From: Anaerolineae bacterium
Lineage (GTDB): Bacteria > Chloroflexota > Anaerolineae > Aggregatilineales > Phototrophicaceae
Direction of reading: 5' to 3'
Length of the DNA: 64,000 bases
Assembly (NCBI GenBank): GCA_022843385.1
Contig: JALHNT010000012.1
Coordinates: 92,839-156,838 of the forward strand
Below the pieces are notes generated by a model. That model was not told where the DNA came from, did not search any database, and worked only from the letters and a program-made list of their open reading frames with translations. Made by a program: the position numbers and the translations under genes. Positions 37,408 to 45,212 of the stretch are shown here, piece by piece (positions within the stretch are counted from its first letter, which is position 1; each line of letters starts with the position of its first letter).

Positions 37408-38919
37408 ATGTCGTTTTTGCAGCGCCGCATGGTTGAACAGGCCAAAAAAGACAATGAGCAGCGCGCCGCGATGGATGCGGTGCAAACCGGCTTCAGCGAG
37501 GCCGAAGCGGTAGCTGCTCCCCCGGTTGCCCCTCCCCCGGTCCCGGTCAAGGAAGAAGTGAAGCCGCCGGAACCGGTACAGAGCCAGTACGGCACGTACA
37601 AAGTACCGCCCAAGCGCCGCCCCAGCCAGAAGATCACCCAACTGCGCCGCCAGTTCCGTGCCAAGCTGCTGGCGACGATGGATGAAGCTGATAAGTGGGA
37701 ACGGGAAGACCCAGACAAGCAGGAGATCATCACCAGCCGGCTGCGGACGGTGATTCAAAAGGCGGGTGTGCAACTGAGTACCGCCGAGTTTGACGAACTG
37801 CGCGAGCTGATCCTGAATGACATGCTGGGCTTCGGCGCGATTGATCCGCTGGTGCGCAACAAGGCCATTTCTGAAGTCATGGTGGTCGGTGCCGACATGA
37901 TCTTCGCCGAGCAAAAAGGCAAGCTGCTGGAAAGCGAGTATGTCTTCGACGACGAGGATCACCTGCAATACACAGCGCAGCGCATCGTGCGTCCGTTGGG
38001 ACGGCGGCTGAACCGGCACGAGCCGATGGTCGATGCCCGCCTGCCGGATGGGTCGCGTGTGCATATCGTCATGCCGCCCTCGGCGCTCAAAGGAACGACC
38101 ATCACCATCCGTAAATTCCCATCCAAGCCGCTGACGGTGGAAGACCTGGTGCGCTTCGGCTCGTTCACCCGTGAAGTCTCGACCTTCCTCGAAGCCTGCA
38201 TTGTCTCGCGCCTGAACATCGTCGTCTCCGGCGGTACCGGTTCTGGTAAAACGACGCTGCTGAATGTGTTGAGTTCGTTCATCCCGGAAGATGAGCGCAT
38301 CGTCACGATTGAAGATGCGGCGGAAATCCAGTTGACCCAGCGCCATGTCGTCAGCCTGGAAACCGCGCCGCCGATCCCCGGTGGCGATGGCATCGAAGGT
38401 AAACTGACCATCCGCGATCTGGTCAAGGGGTCGCTGCGTATGCGCCCGGATCGCATCGTCGTCGGCGAGTGCCGTGGTGGCGAGGCGCTGGATATGCTTC
38501 AGGCCATGAACACCGGTCACGATGGCTCGCTGACTACCGTCCACTCCAACAGCCCGCGCGACGCGGTAGCTCGTCTGGAGACGCTGTGTCTGATGGCGGG
38601 AATGGATCTGCCGGTGCGCGTCATCCGGCAGCAGATCGCGGCTGCGGTGGATATGTTTGTGCAGCAGGCGCGCTTGAAAGATGGCAGCCGCAAGGTAGTA
38701 CAGGTCACGGAAATTCAGGGCATGGAAGGCGAGAACATCACCTTGCAAGATATCTTCGTCTATCGCACACCCGATCAGGGGGGTCAGGGTTACTCCCACT
38801 CTGGCGGCGGCAAGCTGGAAGCCACCGGTTTCCGTCCGAACTTCGAGGATCGCCTGAAGGAACACGGCTTCAAGCTCTCCAGCAACATCTTCGGCGGCGG
38901 CAACAAGTTCAACAAGTAG
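37408..38919 (+). CDS. CpaF/TadA-type secretion ATPase (type II/IV secretion superfamily)
   Basis: 503 residues from the ATG at 37408, GAGG eight bases upstream. After a Pro-rich linker (about residues 40-70) comes an N-terminal CpaF domain (GFGAIDPLVRNKAISEVMVVG), then the ATPase: RLPDGSRVHIVMPPSALKGTTITIRKF, Walker A GGTGSGKT (275-282), Asp-box IVTIEDAAEIQL, Walker B-region RMRPDRIVVGECRGGEALDMLQAMNTGHDGSLTTVHSNS. Such ATPases drive Flp/Tad pilus or archaellum-like machines. No other tad/flp gene is in the window and a terminator follows at once, so the rest of the machine must be elsewhere. Confidence 0.93.
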   Translation: MSFLQRRMVEQAKKDNEQRAAMDAVQTGFSEAEAVAAPPVAPPPVPVKEEVKPPEPVQSQYGTYKVPPKRRPSQKITQLRRQFRAKLLATMDEADKWEREDPDKQEIITSRLRTVIQKAGVQLSTAEFDELRELILNDMLGFGAIDPLVRNKAISEVMVVGADMIFAEQKGKLLESEYVFDDEDHLQYTAQRIVRPLGRRLNRHEPMVDARLPDGSRVHIVMPPSALKGTTITIRKFPSKPLTVEDLVRFGSFTREVSTFLEACIVSRLNIVVSGGTGSGKTTLLNVLSSFIPEDERIVTIEDAAEIQLTQRHVVSLETAPPIPGGDGIEGKLTIRDLVKGSLRMRPDRIVVGECRGGEALDMLQAMNTGHDGSLTTVHSNSPRDAVARLETLCLMAGMDLPVRVIRQQIAAAVDMFVQQARLKDGSRKVVQVTEIQGMEGENITLQDIFVYRTPDQGGQGYSHSGGGKLEATGFRPNFEDRLKEHGFKLSSNIFGGGNKFNK

Positions 38920-38944
38920 ACGGCTGACCGATCACACACGAAAC

Positions 38945-38976
38945 AAAAAAGGCGACCCCCGGTGGATCGCCTTTTT
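38945..38976. terminator. Bidirectional rho-independent terminator after CpaF
   Basis: AAAAAAGGCGA...CCGG...TCGCCTTTTT: stem GGCGA(CC)/(GG)TCGCC with a run of six A on the left and five T on the right, 26 bases beyond the CpaF stop. Confidence 0.85.
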
Positions 38977-39152
38977 GTTGGATGACTGTCCCTCGAAATT
39001 GTCATTTCCCGTTCATCACGGTTTAGTTGCTCACCCATATCCGCTTGGAGTATTATGAGCAAAGTTATCATCTGCGAGTGCCAGTTGCTGAAAAGTGGTC
39101 AGCAACAGTTCTCAAGCATCCTGACCGTCAGAACCAGTAGATGGAGTTGTTC

Positions 39153-39368
39153 ATGAACGGTTTTCTACTCGCTCAATTGCTGAATTTCGGGATCATTTTC
39201 TTGTGGTTAGCCTTGCTCATCGTCGCTGTTATTCGCTTACGCCGTGTGCCACTCTCGGACACGTCGCGCGCGATCTGGGCGCTGATCGTACTGCTAATTC
39301 CGATCATTGGGTCGATGACCTTCCTCCTGCTTTGGAGAGACTCGCGGTCAGCTCACAGGCCGTCGTAG
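39153..39368 (+). CDS. PLDc_N-domain small membrane protein
   Basis: 71 residues from the ATG at 39153, which has GGAG six bases upstream; an ATG four codons earlier is possible. Two membrane segments (ALLIVAV region and IWALIVLLIPIIGSMTFLLLW) with the pattern SDTSRAIWALIVLLIPIIGSMTFLLLWRDSR, typical of the phospholipase D N-terminal (PLDc_N) domain that also occurs alone as small proteins. Role unknown. Confidence 0.7.
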   Translation: MNGFLLAQLLNFGIIFLWLALLIVAVIRLRRVPLSDTSRAIWALIVLLIPIIGSMTFLLLWRDSRSAHRPS

Positions 39369-39515
39369 TGTCATTGGAATTCAGCCGGGGCGAATTGGAA
39401 ACGTTCAGGGGTATGGAATGATTAAAGGATTTACAGATCCGCGATGTTTCCCATAGAGGCGTAATGTGTGCTGCGCCCCTGCTCTCGCTGAACTGTGCAG
39501 GTTCTACGCTTAACA

Positions 39516-39546
39516 GGTTTGCTGAAGGTTTTTCCCTCAGCAAACC
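39516..39546. other. 10-bp stem-loop in intergenic region
   Basis: GGTTTGCTGA / TCAGCAAACC with an 11-base loop, 120 bases beyond the stop of the minus-strand Gfo/Idh gene. There is no T-run, so it is not a classical terminator. The rest of 39369-39666 shows nothing clear. Confidence 0.6.
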
Positions 39547-39666
39547 CGACCGTTGAACCCGCGCCAGAAGGTTATAAAACCCTAACTTTTGCCTGTTCTT
39601 GCCTGTTTATCAGGCCAAAGCCTGTACACCACACGTTCTGCCACCGTGCCCCCTTTCCAGATCGGG

Positions 39667-40674
39667 TCAGGGAGCGGCTTTGACCTCATCCACCAGCACT
39701 ACTTCCTTGCCGGAACGCACGAAGTCCAGCGCCAGCCGCAGCGTCTCCAGACCATCGGCACCGCTGACGGTGGGGTTGCGTCCATCGCGCACCGCCCCGA
39801 CAAAGTCGTTGAGTTCGGCGGCCAGCGGTTCATGACGCTGGATGCGGATGCCGAGGACATTGCCTTCGCTGACGCCGCGCAGGATGCTGAGGGTATCCCA
39901 TTGGCTGGGAGCGACCTCATTCTCGTAGAAGAACAATTCCTGCGACAGCAGATTGCAATCGAACATGCCGCGCGAACCGGTCACCGTCAGGCGGCGAATC
40001 TTGGTCGGCGTCACCCAGTTGACATCCAGCACCCCGACGGTGCCGCCGCGAAAGCGCATCAGACCGCTGAACATATCCTCGCGGTCAGAGTTGATGGTCT
40101 GGATGGTCTCGCCGTAGACCCGCAGCACTTCCTCATTCATCAGGTAGCGGATCAGGTCGATGTCATGTGAAGCCAGATCGATGACCACGCCAGCATCCTG
40201 AATGCGCGGGGGATAGGGGCTAAGGCGCTGGGCGTGAATCTTGTAGACGCGCCCAACCATGCCTTCCTTCATGCGACGGCGCAGCTCCATCGCCGCCGGG
40301 TTAAAGCGCTCGATGTGACCGACAGCCAGCACCAGCCCCTTCTCTTTGGCTTTGGCACAGAGTTCCTCGCCCTGCTCCAGCGTGCTGGTGATGGGTTTCT
40401 CCATCAGCACATGCAGCCCGCGTTCCAGCATCTCCATGCCGACCTTATAGTGCAGGCTGGTAGGGACGCAGACCGAGAGCAAGTCGGGCTTCTGCTCTTC
40501 CAGCATTTTGGTCACGTCGGTATAGAAGGGGATGTTGAGGCGGTTGCCGATCTTGGCGGCGGTGCCAGCGTTGGCATCGCTGATGCCGACCAGATTAACC
40601 CCATCCATCTCACGATAGACACGGGCATGGTTCTGCCCGATGCTGCCTACTCCAATGACGGCTGCTTTTAACAT
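39667..40674 (-). CDS. Gfo/Idh/MocA oxidoreductase, probable UDP-N-acetylglucosamine(-uronate) 3-dehydrogenase
   Basis: 335 residues. Rossmann motif GVGSIGQNHARVY (from residue 8), EKP motif at 92-94 (HVLMEKPITSTLEQGEEL), and IDLASHDIDLIRYLMNEEVLRVYG in the C-terminal domain. Its stretch GHIERFNPAAMELRRRMKEGMVGRVYKIHAQRLSPYPPRIQDAGVVIDLA is like the WlbA/WbpB and UDP-GlcNAc 3-dehydrogenase group. It overlaps the aminotransferase gene by seven bases and stands with a hexapeptide acetyltransferase, the three steps that turn a UDP-sugar into a 3-acetamido sugar. Exact nucleotide sugar is inferred. Confidence 0.82.
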   Translation of the reverse strand: MLKAAVIGVGSIGQNHARVYREMDGVNLVGISDANAGTAAKIGNRLNIPFYTDVTKMLEEQKPDLLSVCVPTSLHYKVGMEMLERGLHVLMEKPITSTLEQGEELCAKAKEKGLVLAVGHIERFNPAAMELRRRMKEGMVGRVYKIHAQRLSPYPPRIQDAGVVIDLASHDIDLIRYLMNEEVLRVYGETIQTINSDREDMFSGLMRFRGGTVGVLDVNWVTPTKIRRLTVTGSRGMFDCNLLSQELFFYENEVAPSQWDTLSILRGVSEGNVLGIRIQRHEPLAAELNDFVGAVRDGRNPTVSGADGLETLRLALDFVRSGKEVVLVDEVKAAP

Positions 40675-41750
40675 GCGGCGTTGATCTCCTGGGCGACATA
40701 GGCGCGTTCTTCGTCGGTCAGCGACGGGAAGACGGGAATGCTGAAGACCTGAAGCGTAGCCTTTTCGGTCTCTGGCAGCGTCACCGACTTATAACCATCG
40801 CGCTGCTGGAACACTGGCTGCTTGTGGATGGGCAGCGGATAGTAGACGCGCACGCCGACGCCACGTTCATTCAGGCGCTTGGTGACGGCATCGCGCTCGA
40901 CGCCATCCGGCACACGCACGGTGTACTGATGATAGACATGGGTGTAGCCTTCCGGCACCTTCGGCGTCTTGACGCTCTCCAGATGCTGGTTGTAGAAGTT
41001 GCCGTTTCCGACACGCGAACAGGTCCAATCCGGCAGCCGACCCAACTGCACCAGCCCGATGGCCGCCGCCATATCGGTCATGCGGAAGTTATAGCCGACG
41101 ACCTCATGATAATACTGGGTGTTCATGCCCTGGGCGCGGATCATCCGCAGCTTGCGGGCGATCTCGTCGTCATTGGTCAGCACCATGCCGCCTTCGGTGG
41201 TGGTCATGTTCTTGGTGGGGTAGAAGCTAAAGGAAGCTGTCCCCCAGGTGCCGACGCGCCGTTCGCCGATGGCCGAACCGTGACCCTGGGCAGCATCTTC
41301 CAGCAACACCAGACCGTGCTTCTCGCAGATGGCCTGAAAGCGCGGCATATCCGCCGGCAGGCCGTAGAGATGCACCGGCATGATGGCTTTGGTGCGCGGG
41401 GTGATGGCAGCCTCGGCGGCTTCCGGCGAGAGGCAGTAGGTATCCGGATCGATGTCGGCGAAGACCGGAGTCGCGCCGGTGCTGAGGACACAGGAGGCGG
41501 TGGCGAAGAAGCTGAACGACGGGATAATCACCTCGTCGCCAGGGCCGATGTCATGCGCCATCATGGCAGCCATCAGCGCGGTGGTGCCGTTGCTGGTGGC
41601 AACGCCATGCTTCGCCCCATGATAGGCAGCGAAGGCCTTCTCAAATTCAGCCACTTTCGGGCCGCTGGTCAGCGAACCACTGCTCAGGACCTGAATGACG
41701 GCCTGCTTCTCTTCTTCCCCGATGAAGGGCTTGGCGATTGGAATTTGCAT
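40668..41750 (-). CDS. DegT/DnrJ/EryC1/StrS family sugar aminotransferase
   Basis: 360 residues. PLP-dependent sugar aminotransferase with IPIAKPFIGEEEKQAVIQVLSSGSLTSGPKVAEFE at the N-terminus, the cofactor region TSNGTTALMAAM, Asp in LLEDAAQGHGS, and Schiff-base Lys180 in SFSFYPTKNMTTTEGG. It converts a 3-keto or 4-keto nucleotide sugar to the amino sugar with glutamate as donor. Overlapping the dehydrogenase and next to the acetyltransferase, it most resembles a WbpE/WlbC-type 3-aminotransferase. Confidence 0.9.
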   Translation of the reverse strand: MQIPIAKPFIGEEEKQAVIQVLSSGSLTSGPKVAEFEKAFAAYHGAKHGVATSNGTTALMAAMMAHDIGPGDEVIIPSFSFFATASCVLSTGATPVFADIDPDTYCLSPEAAEAAITPRTKAIMPVHLYGLPADMPRFQAICEKHGLVLLEDAAQGHGSAIGERRVGTWGTASFSFYPTKNMTTTEGGMVLTNDDEIARKLRMIRAQGMNTQYYHEVVGYNFRMTDMAAAIGLVQLGRLPDWTCSRVGNGNFYNQHLESVKTPKVPEGYTHVYHQYTVRVPDGVERDAVTKRLNERGVGVRVYYPLPIHKQPVFQQRDGYKSVTLPETEKATLQVFSIPVFPSLTDEERAYVAQEINAAC

Positions 41751-41830
41751 TGCGTGATACTTCCCCTTGCTGAATAAAACGTAAACCGGTTAACCGGATA
41801 GGACTGACATAGACATCCTTCAGGCAAGCC

Positions 41831-42364
41831 TTAGCCGGCCTGCTCGGCTTCGGCAGCGGTGGCGCAGCGCTTGCCGGAGGCTGAGACATAGCCAATGATA
41901 TGCGCCGGGTTGCCCACGACCAGAGCGTAATCCGGCACATCCTTCGTCACCACGCTTCCAGCGCCGACCATGGCCCAGCGACCAATGGTGATGCCACAGA
42001 CGATGGTCGAGTTCGCCCCCAACGCTGCACCCACCCGGACGCGCGTCTCGCTCAATACCCAGTCATCCGCGCTCTTGAGGCTGAGATCGGGGTTGATGGC
42101 GCGGGGGAACATGTCGTTGGTGAAGCACACGTGCGGCCCAACGAAAACGCCATCCTCGATGGTGACGCCATGAAAGACAGAGACATAATTCTGAATCTTG
42201 ACGCGGCTGCCAATCTGTACGCCTGCATCGACGAAGACGCCGCGCCCCACGACACAATCGCTGCCGATGCGCGCACCCCGCCGGATGTGGCACAGGTGCC
42301 AGATTTTGCTGTTCTCGCCGATGACCACATCGGCTTCGACTTCTGCTGTCGGATGAATGAACAT
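41831..42364 (-). CDS. Hexapeptide-repeat acyltransferase (WbpD/WlbB-like N-acetyltransferase)
   Basis: 177 residues from the ATG at 42364 with AAGG nine bases upstream. Left-handed beta-helix repeats run through the protein: IHPTAEVEADVVIGENSKIWHLCHIRRGARIGSDCVVGRGVFVDAGVQIGSRVKIQNYVSVFHGVTIEDGVFVGPHVCFTNDMFPRAIN, then RVRVGAALGANSTIVCGITIGRWAMVGAGSVVTKDVPDYALVVGNPA. It acetylates the amino group of a UDP-amino sugar from acetyl-CoA. It is the first gene of a three-gene minus-strand unit with the aminotransferase and dehydrogenase. A TATACT/TTGCGG promoter-like pair (15-base spacer) lies at 42390-42416. Confidence 0.88.
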   Translation of the reverse strand: MFIHPTAEVEADVVIGENSKIWHLCHIRRGARIGSDCVVGRGVFVDAGVQIGSRVKIQNYVSVFHGVTIEDGVFVGPHVCFTNDMFPRAINPDLSLKSADDWVLSETRVRVGAALGANSTIVCGITIGRWAMVGAGSVVTKDVPDYALVVGNPAHIIGYVSASGKRCATAAEAEQAG

Positions 42365-42596
42365 GAATACCAACCTTTCATATGATGCCAGTATAAAGCC
42401 GAACGCCTATCCGCAACATAAAACGTTGGCGTTAGTTGTTGACGATTGTGAAATTTTTCTAAATTTGGTAATTCTAGCCAAAGTCTTACGGGAGATCTGG
42501 CTGTTAGCTGCTGTAAAAACATGTTAGGAGCGCGCAAGGCAGGCGGACTACAGTCCTGATGACGAGTGTCATGATTGAGGTCAAAAGGGGCAGCGT

Positions 42597-43352
42597 GTGA
42601 AGGTATCAATTGTCATTCCAGCATATAATGAATCAGAGGGGGTACATCACACGGCGGAAGCCGCCCGTACCCTGATGGGTCAGTTATCGCAGAGCTATGA
42701 AGTCGAGATGGTTTTCGTGAACGACGGCAGCAAGGACGACACCGAGCGCCTGCTGAAAGATGAATTCAAGGGTGAAGAACGGGTGCAAGTAGTGTCGCAT
42801 GAAGTCAACAAGGGACTGGGTGCAGCCATCCGAACCGGCTTTCAGCATGCCACCGGCGACGTGATCGTCACCACCGATTTCGACGGCACCTATCCGCTGC
42901 ACACCATCCCGGAGCTGCTGCAGCGCATGGCGGCGGATAACACCGACATCATCACTGCCTCGCCCTATCATCCGAATGGTCACGTCGAAGGCGTGCCGCA
43001 GTACCGCCTGGTGTTCAGCTTCGGCGCGTCGCTGTTGTATCGGCTGCTGGTGCGCTGGAACATCCACACGTGGACGGCGCTGTATCGCGGCTATCGTCGC
43101 CGGGTGATCGAGACCGTCACCTTTGAGAACAATGGCTTCCTGGCGGGGACTGAATTGCTCATCAACGCGATTCACGCCGGCTTCACCGTCAGCGAATATC
43201 CAACCACACTACACGTTCGCACCTTTGGTCAATCGAGTTTGAAGATCGCTCGCGTGACGCGCAGCCATCTGGAGTATCAGTTTCAATTGTTGAAACAAGC
43301 GATTTTCGGCAAACCAGGTTCATCATCCACAACCGCTGTGAAGAGGAGTTAA
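42597..43352 (+). CDS. Family 2 glycosyltransferase, dolichyl-phosphate-mannose-synthase-like
   Basis: 251 residues from a GTG with AGGGG six bases upstream. GT-A fold with VSIVIPAYNESEGV, VFVNDGSKDDT (nucleotide), GLGAAIRTGFQHATGDVIVTTDFDGTYPLHTIPELLQ (metal DxD-type) and FLAGTELLINAIHAGFTVSEYPTTLHVRTFGQSS. No C-terminal membrane domain, so it acts on the cytoplasmic face. DPM1/ArnC-type enzymes move a sugar from a nucleotide to polyprenyl phosphate. The next gene is an EmrE-like subunit of the kind that flips such lipids, which supports that role. Confidence 0.88.
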   Translation: MKVSIVIPAYNESEGVHHTAEAARTLMGQLSQSYEVEMVFVNDGSKDDTERLLKDEFKGEERVQVVSHEVNKGLGAAIRTGFQHATGDVIVTTDFDGTYPLHTIPELLQRMAADNTDIITASPYHPNGHVEGVPQYRLVFSFGASLLYRLLVRWNIHTWTALYRGYRRRVIETVTFENNGFLAGTELLINAIHAGFTVSEYPTTLHVRTFGQSSLKIARVTRSHLEYQFQLLKQAIFGKPGSSSTTAVKRS

Positions 43353-43358
43353 GACTGC

Positions 43359-43715
43359 ATGTCTCCGTTTATGTTCGTTGCTTTTAGCACCATCTTTGGA
43401 ATTTCCGGGCAACTGCTGCTCAAGAATGGCATGAATGGCGTGAGCAAAGCCAGCCAGGGCGGCACCTCGATGATGCGCGGCATCATTTTCTCGCCCTGGG
43501 TCATCGGCGGCCTGGGCATTTACGGGCTGGGTGTACTTTTCTGGCTGATGGCGCTGTCACATTTTGAACTGAGCTACATTTATCCCTTCGCCAGCCTGAG
43601 CTATATCGGCATCATTGTCGGATCATATCTGATTTTCAAGGAAAAGCTGACCGTCATGCGGTTGGTCGGAGTCGCTGTCATCATCGCAGGCGTCCTCATC
43701 ACCAGCCAGAGCTGA
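43359..43715 (+). CDS. EmrE/ArnE-like small membrane protein, probable lipid-linked sugar flippase subunit
   Basis: 118 residues, six bases after the GT2 gene. Four membrane segments: MFVAFSTIFGISGQLLLKNGM, SPWVIGGLGIYGLGVLFWLMAL, YIYPFASLSYIGIIVGSYLIF and LVGVAVIIAGVLI. The pattern (LxxxSxxYxYPFxSLxYI...FxEKLT) is that of the EamA/SMR-like ArnE/ArnF group. In the Arn pathway such subunits flip undecaprenyl-phosphate aminoarabinose. The tight link to a DPM1-like GT2 suggests the same task here; this is inference. Confidence 0.8.
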   Translation: MSPFMFVAFSTIFGISGQLLLKNGMNGVSKASQGGTSMMRGIIFSPWVIGGLGIYGLGVLFWLMALSHFELSYIYPFASLSYIGIIVGSYLIFKEKLTVMRLVGVAVIIAGVLITSQS

Positions 43716-43755
43716 TGCGCCTCGACATCTCGGTAGAGCATTGATCCTCTATGGC

Positions 43756-43776
43756 GGGCGCATGTCGAATGCGCCC
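43756..43776. other. 8-bp stem-loop after the EmrE-like gene
   Basis: GGGCGCAT-GTCGA-ATGCGCCC, about 40 bases after the stop and 76 bases before the next gene. Followed by TGTTGCTG, so at best a weak terminator or an RNA-stability hairpin. Confidence 0.5.
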
Positions 43777-43851
43777 TGTTGCTGCCTGCAATGAATTTCA
43801 GTTACGAGTTTCTACAGTCTGGACCAGGGACAATTCAGGGGGTTCAAGTTT

Positions 43852-45198
43852 ATGACTACTCAAAAGGTCGCCATCATTGGCGGCGGTATCATGGGTGTGA
43901 CTCTGGCCTACCGGCTGGCACAGCGCGGCGTTTCCGTCACCGTATATGAACGGGGCGACAATTTGGGTGGCCTCGCCAGTTACATGCTCTACGACGGTGT
44001 GCGTATGGATCGCTTCTATCACACCATCCTCAGCAGCGATACTTCGATGCAAAGCCTGATGGAAGAAGGCGGCGTGGCTGATAAGCGCCATTTCACCTCG
44101 ACCAAGCAAGGCTTCTACGACAACGGCCAGCTTTACGATTTCAACACGCCGGTGGACTTCATGCTGTTCCCGCCGCTCAATCCGATACAGCGGGTGCGGC
44201 TGGCGCTCCAGGTGATTGCGGCGCAGTTCGAGAGCGACTGGCACAAGATGGATGTGGTGCGGGTGGAAGACTGGCTGCTGCGGGTCAGCGGCGAGGGTGC
44301 CTACCGTAAGGTGTGGAAGCCACTGCTACGCGCCAAGTTTGATACGACTGCCGACAGTGTGCCGGCCACTTACATCTGGTCGCGGCTGCGGCGGATGATG
44401 GGGACGCGCCAGGGTGTGACTTCCAAAGAGATGATGTGCTACCTGGAGAATGGTTATTACACATTGATCGAAGCCATCGCCAAAAAATGTGAGGCGATGG
44501 GGGTGAAGTTCCATCTGAAGGCACCGATTGAAGAAATCGTGATCGAGAACGGGCAGGCGGTGGGCGTGCGCATTGGCGGGCAGATCGAGCGCTATGACGC
44601 GGTTGCCAGCACACTGGCCTCGCCGATCCTGGCCGGACTGATTCCGAACGGCGACGCGGCCTTCCGCGCTCTGCTTGCCAAACAACAGTATCTCGGCGTG
44701 CTGTGTCCACTGGTGATCCTGAAGGAAAGGCTGCTGCCTTATTATGTGCTGAACATCACCGATGACCGCATCCCGTTCACGGCAGTGGTCGAGACCACCA
44801 ACCTGATCGATCCGCAGCACGTCAAGGGGTATCACCTAGTGTATCTGCCCAAGTATCTGGCACCCGACAGCGGACTGGCGAATTGGTCGGATGAACAGGT
44901 CAAGAGCGAATGGATGAAGTATTTCCGCCAGATGTTCCCCAAATACGATGAAAAGAATATCGTCGAGTTTGTGGTTCAGCGCGCCAAGTATGTCGAGCCT
45001 ATTCGCCCGATGGGGACGCTGAACGAAATCCCGCCCATCCAGACGCCGATTGCCCGGCTGTACATGGGTAACACGGTGATGATTTATCCGGACCTGGGGA
45101 ACGGCGAGGCGGTCACCCGCTATGCCACCAAAGTCGCGGAGCAGATGTTAGCTGACATGCCGCAGTGGCAAGGCACCGCTGCTGTCCCTGCAGTTTAG
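43852..45198 (+). CDS. FAD-dependent oxidoreductase, amine-oxidase-like (glycan locus)
   Basis: 448 residues; AGGGGG nine bases before the ATG. N-terminal FAD motif VAIIGGGIMGVTLAYRLAQRGVSVTVYERGDNLGGLASY, second FAD motif AIEEIVIENGQAVGVRIGGQIERYDAVASTL, and a C-terminal FAD segment IARLYMGNTVMIYPDLGNGEAVTRYATKVAEQML. The fold is that of protoporphyrinogen oxidase, phytoene desaturase or UDP-galactopyranose mutase. Its place between a DPM1-like GT2/flippase pair and GT39 genes suggests work on a sugar or polyprenyl-linked substrate. No reaction can be assigned. Confidence 0.8.
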   Translation: MTTQKVAIIGGGIMGVTLAYRLAQRGVSVTVYERGDNLGGLASYMLYDGVRMDRFYHTILSSDTSMQSLMEEGGVADKRHFTSTKQGFYDNGQLYDFNTPVDFMLFPPLNPIQRVRLALQVIAAQFESDWHKMDVVRVEDWLLRVSGEGAYRKVWKPLLRAKFDTTADSVPATYIWSRLRRMMGTRQGVTSKEMMCYLENGYYTLIEAIAKKCEAMGVKFHLKAPIEEIVIENGQAVGVRIGGQIERYDAVASTLASPILAGLIPNGDAAFRALLAKQQYLGVLCPLVILKERLLPYYVLNITDDRIPFTAVVETTNLIDPQHVKGYHLVYLPKYLAPDSGLANWSDEQVKSEWMKYFRQMFPKYDEKNIVEFVVQRAKYVEPIRPMGTLNEIPPIQTPIARLYMGNTVMIYPDLGNGEAVTRYATKVAEQMLADMPQWQGTAAVPAV

Positions 45199-45212
45199 TA
45201 TCGGAGGATGGT

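Noticed and set aside
37330..38865. Antisense frame of 511 codons opposite the CpaF ATPase
   Set aside because: The plus-strand protein has complete ATPase motifs. The antisense product is rich in His/Arg/Asp/Gln, as usual for shadows of GC-rich genes, and has no domain.
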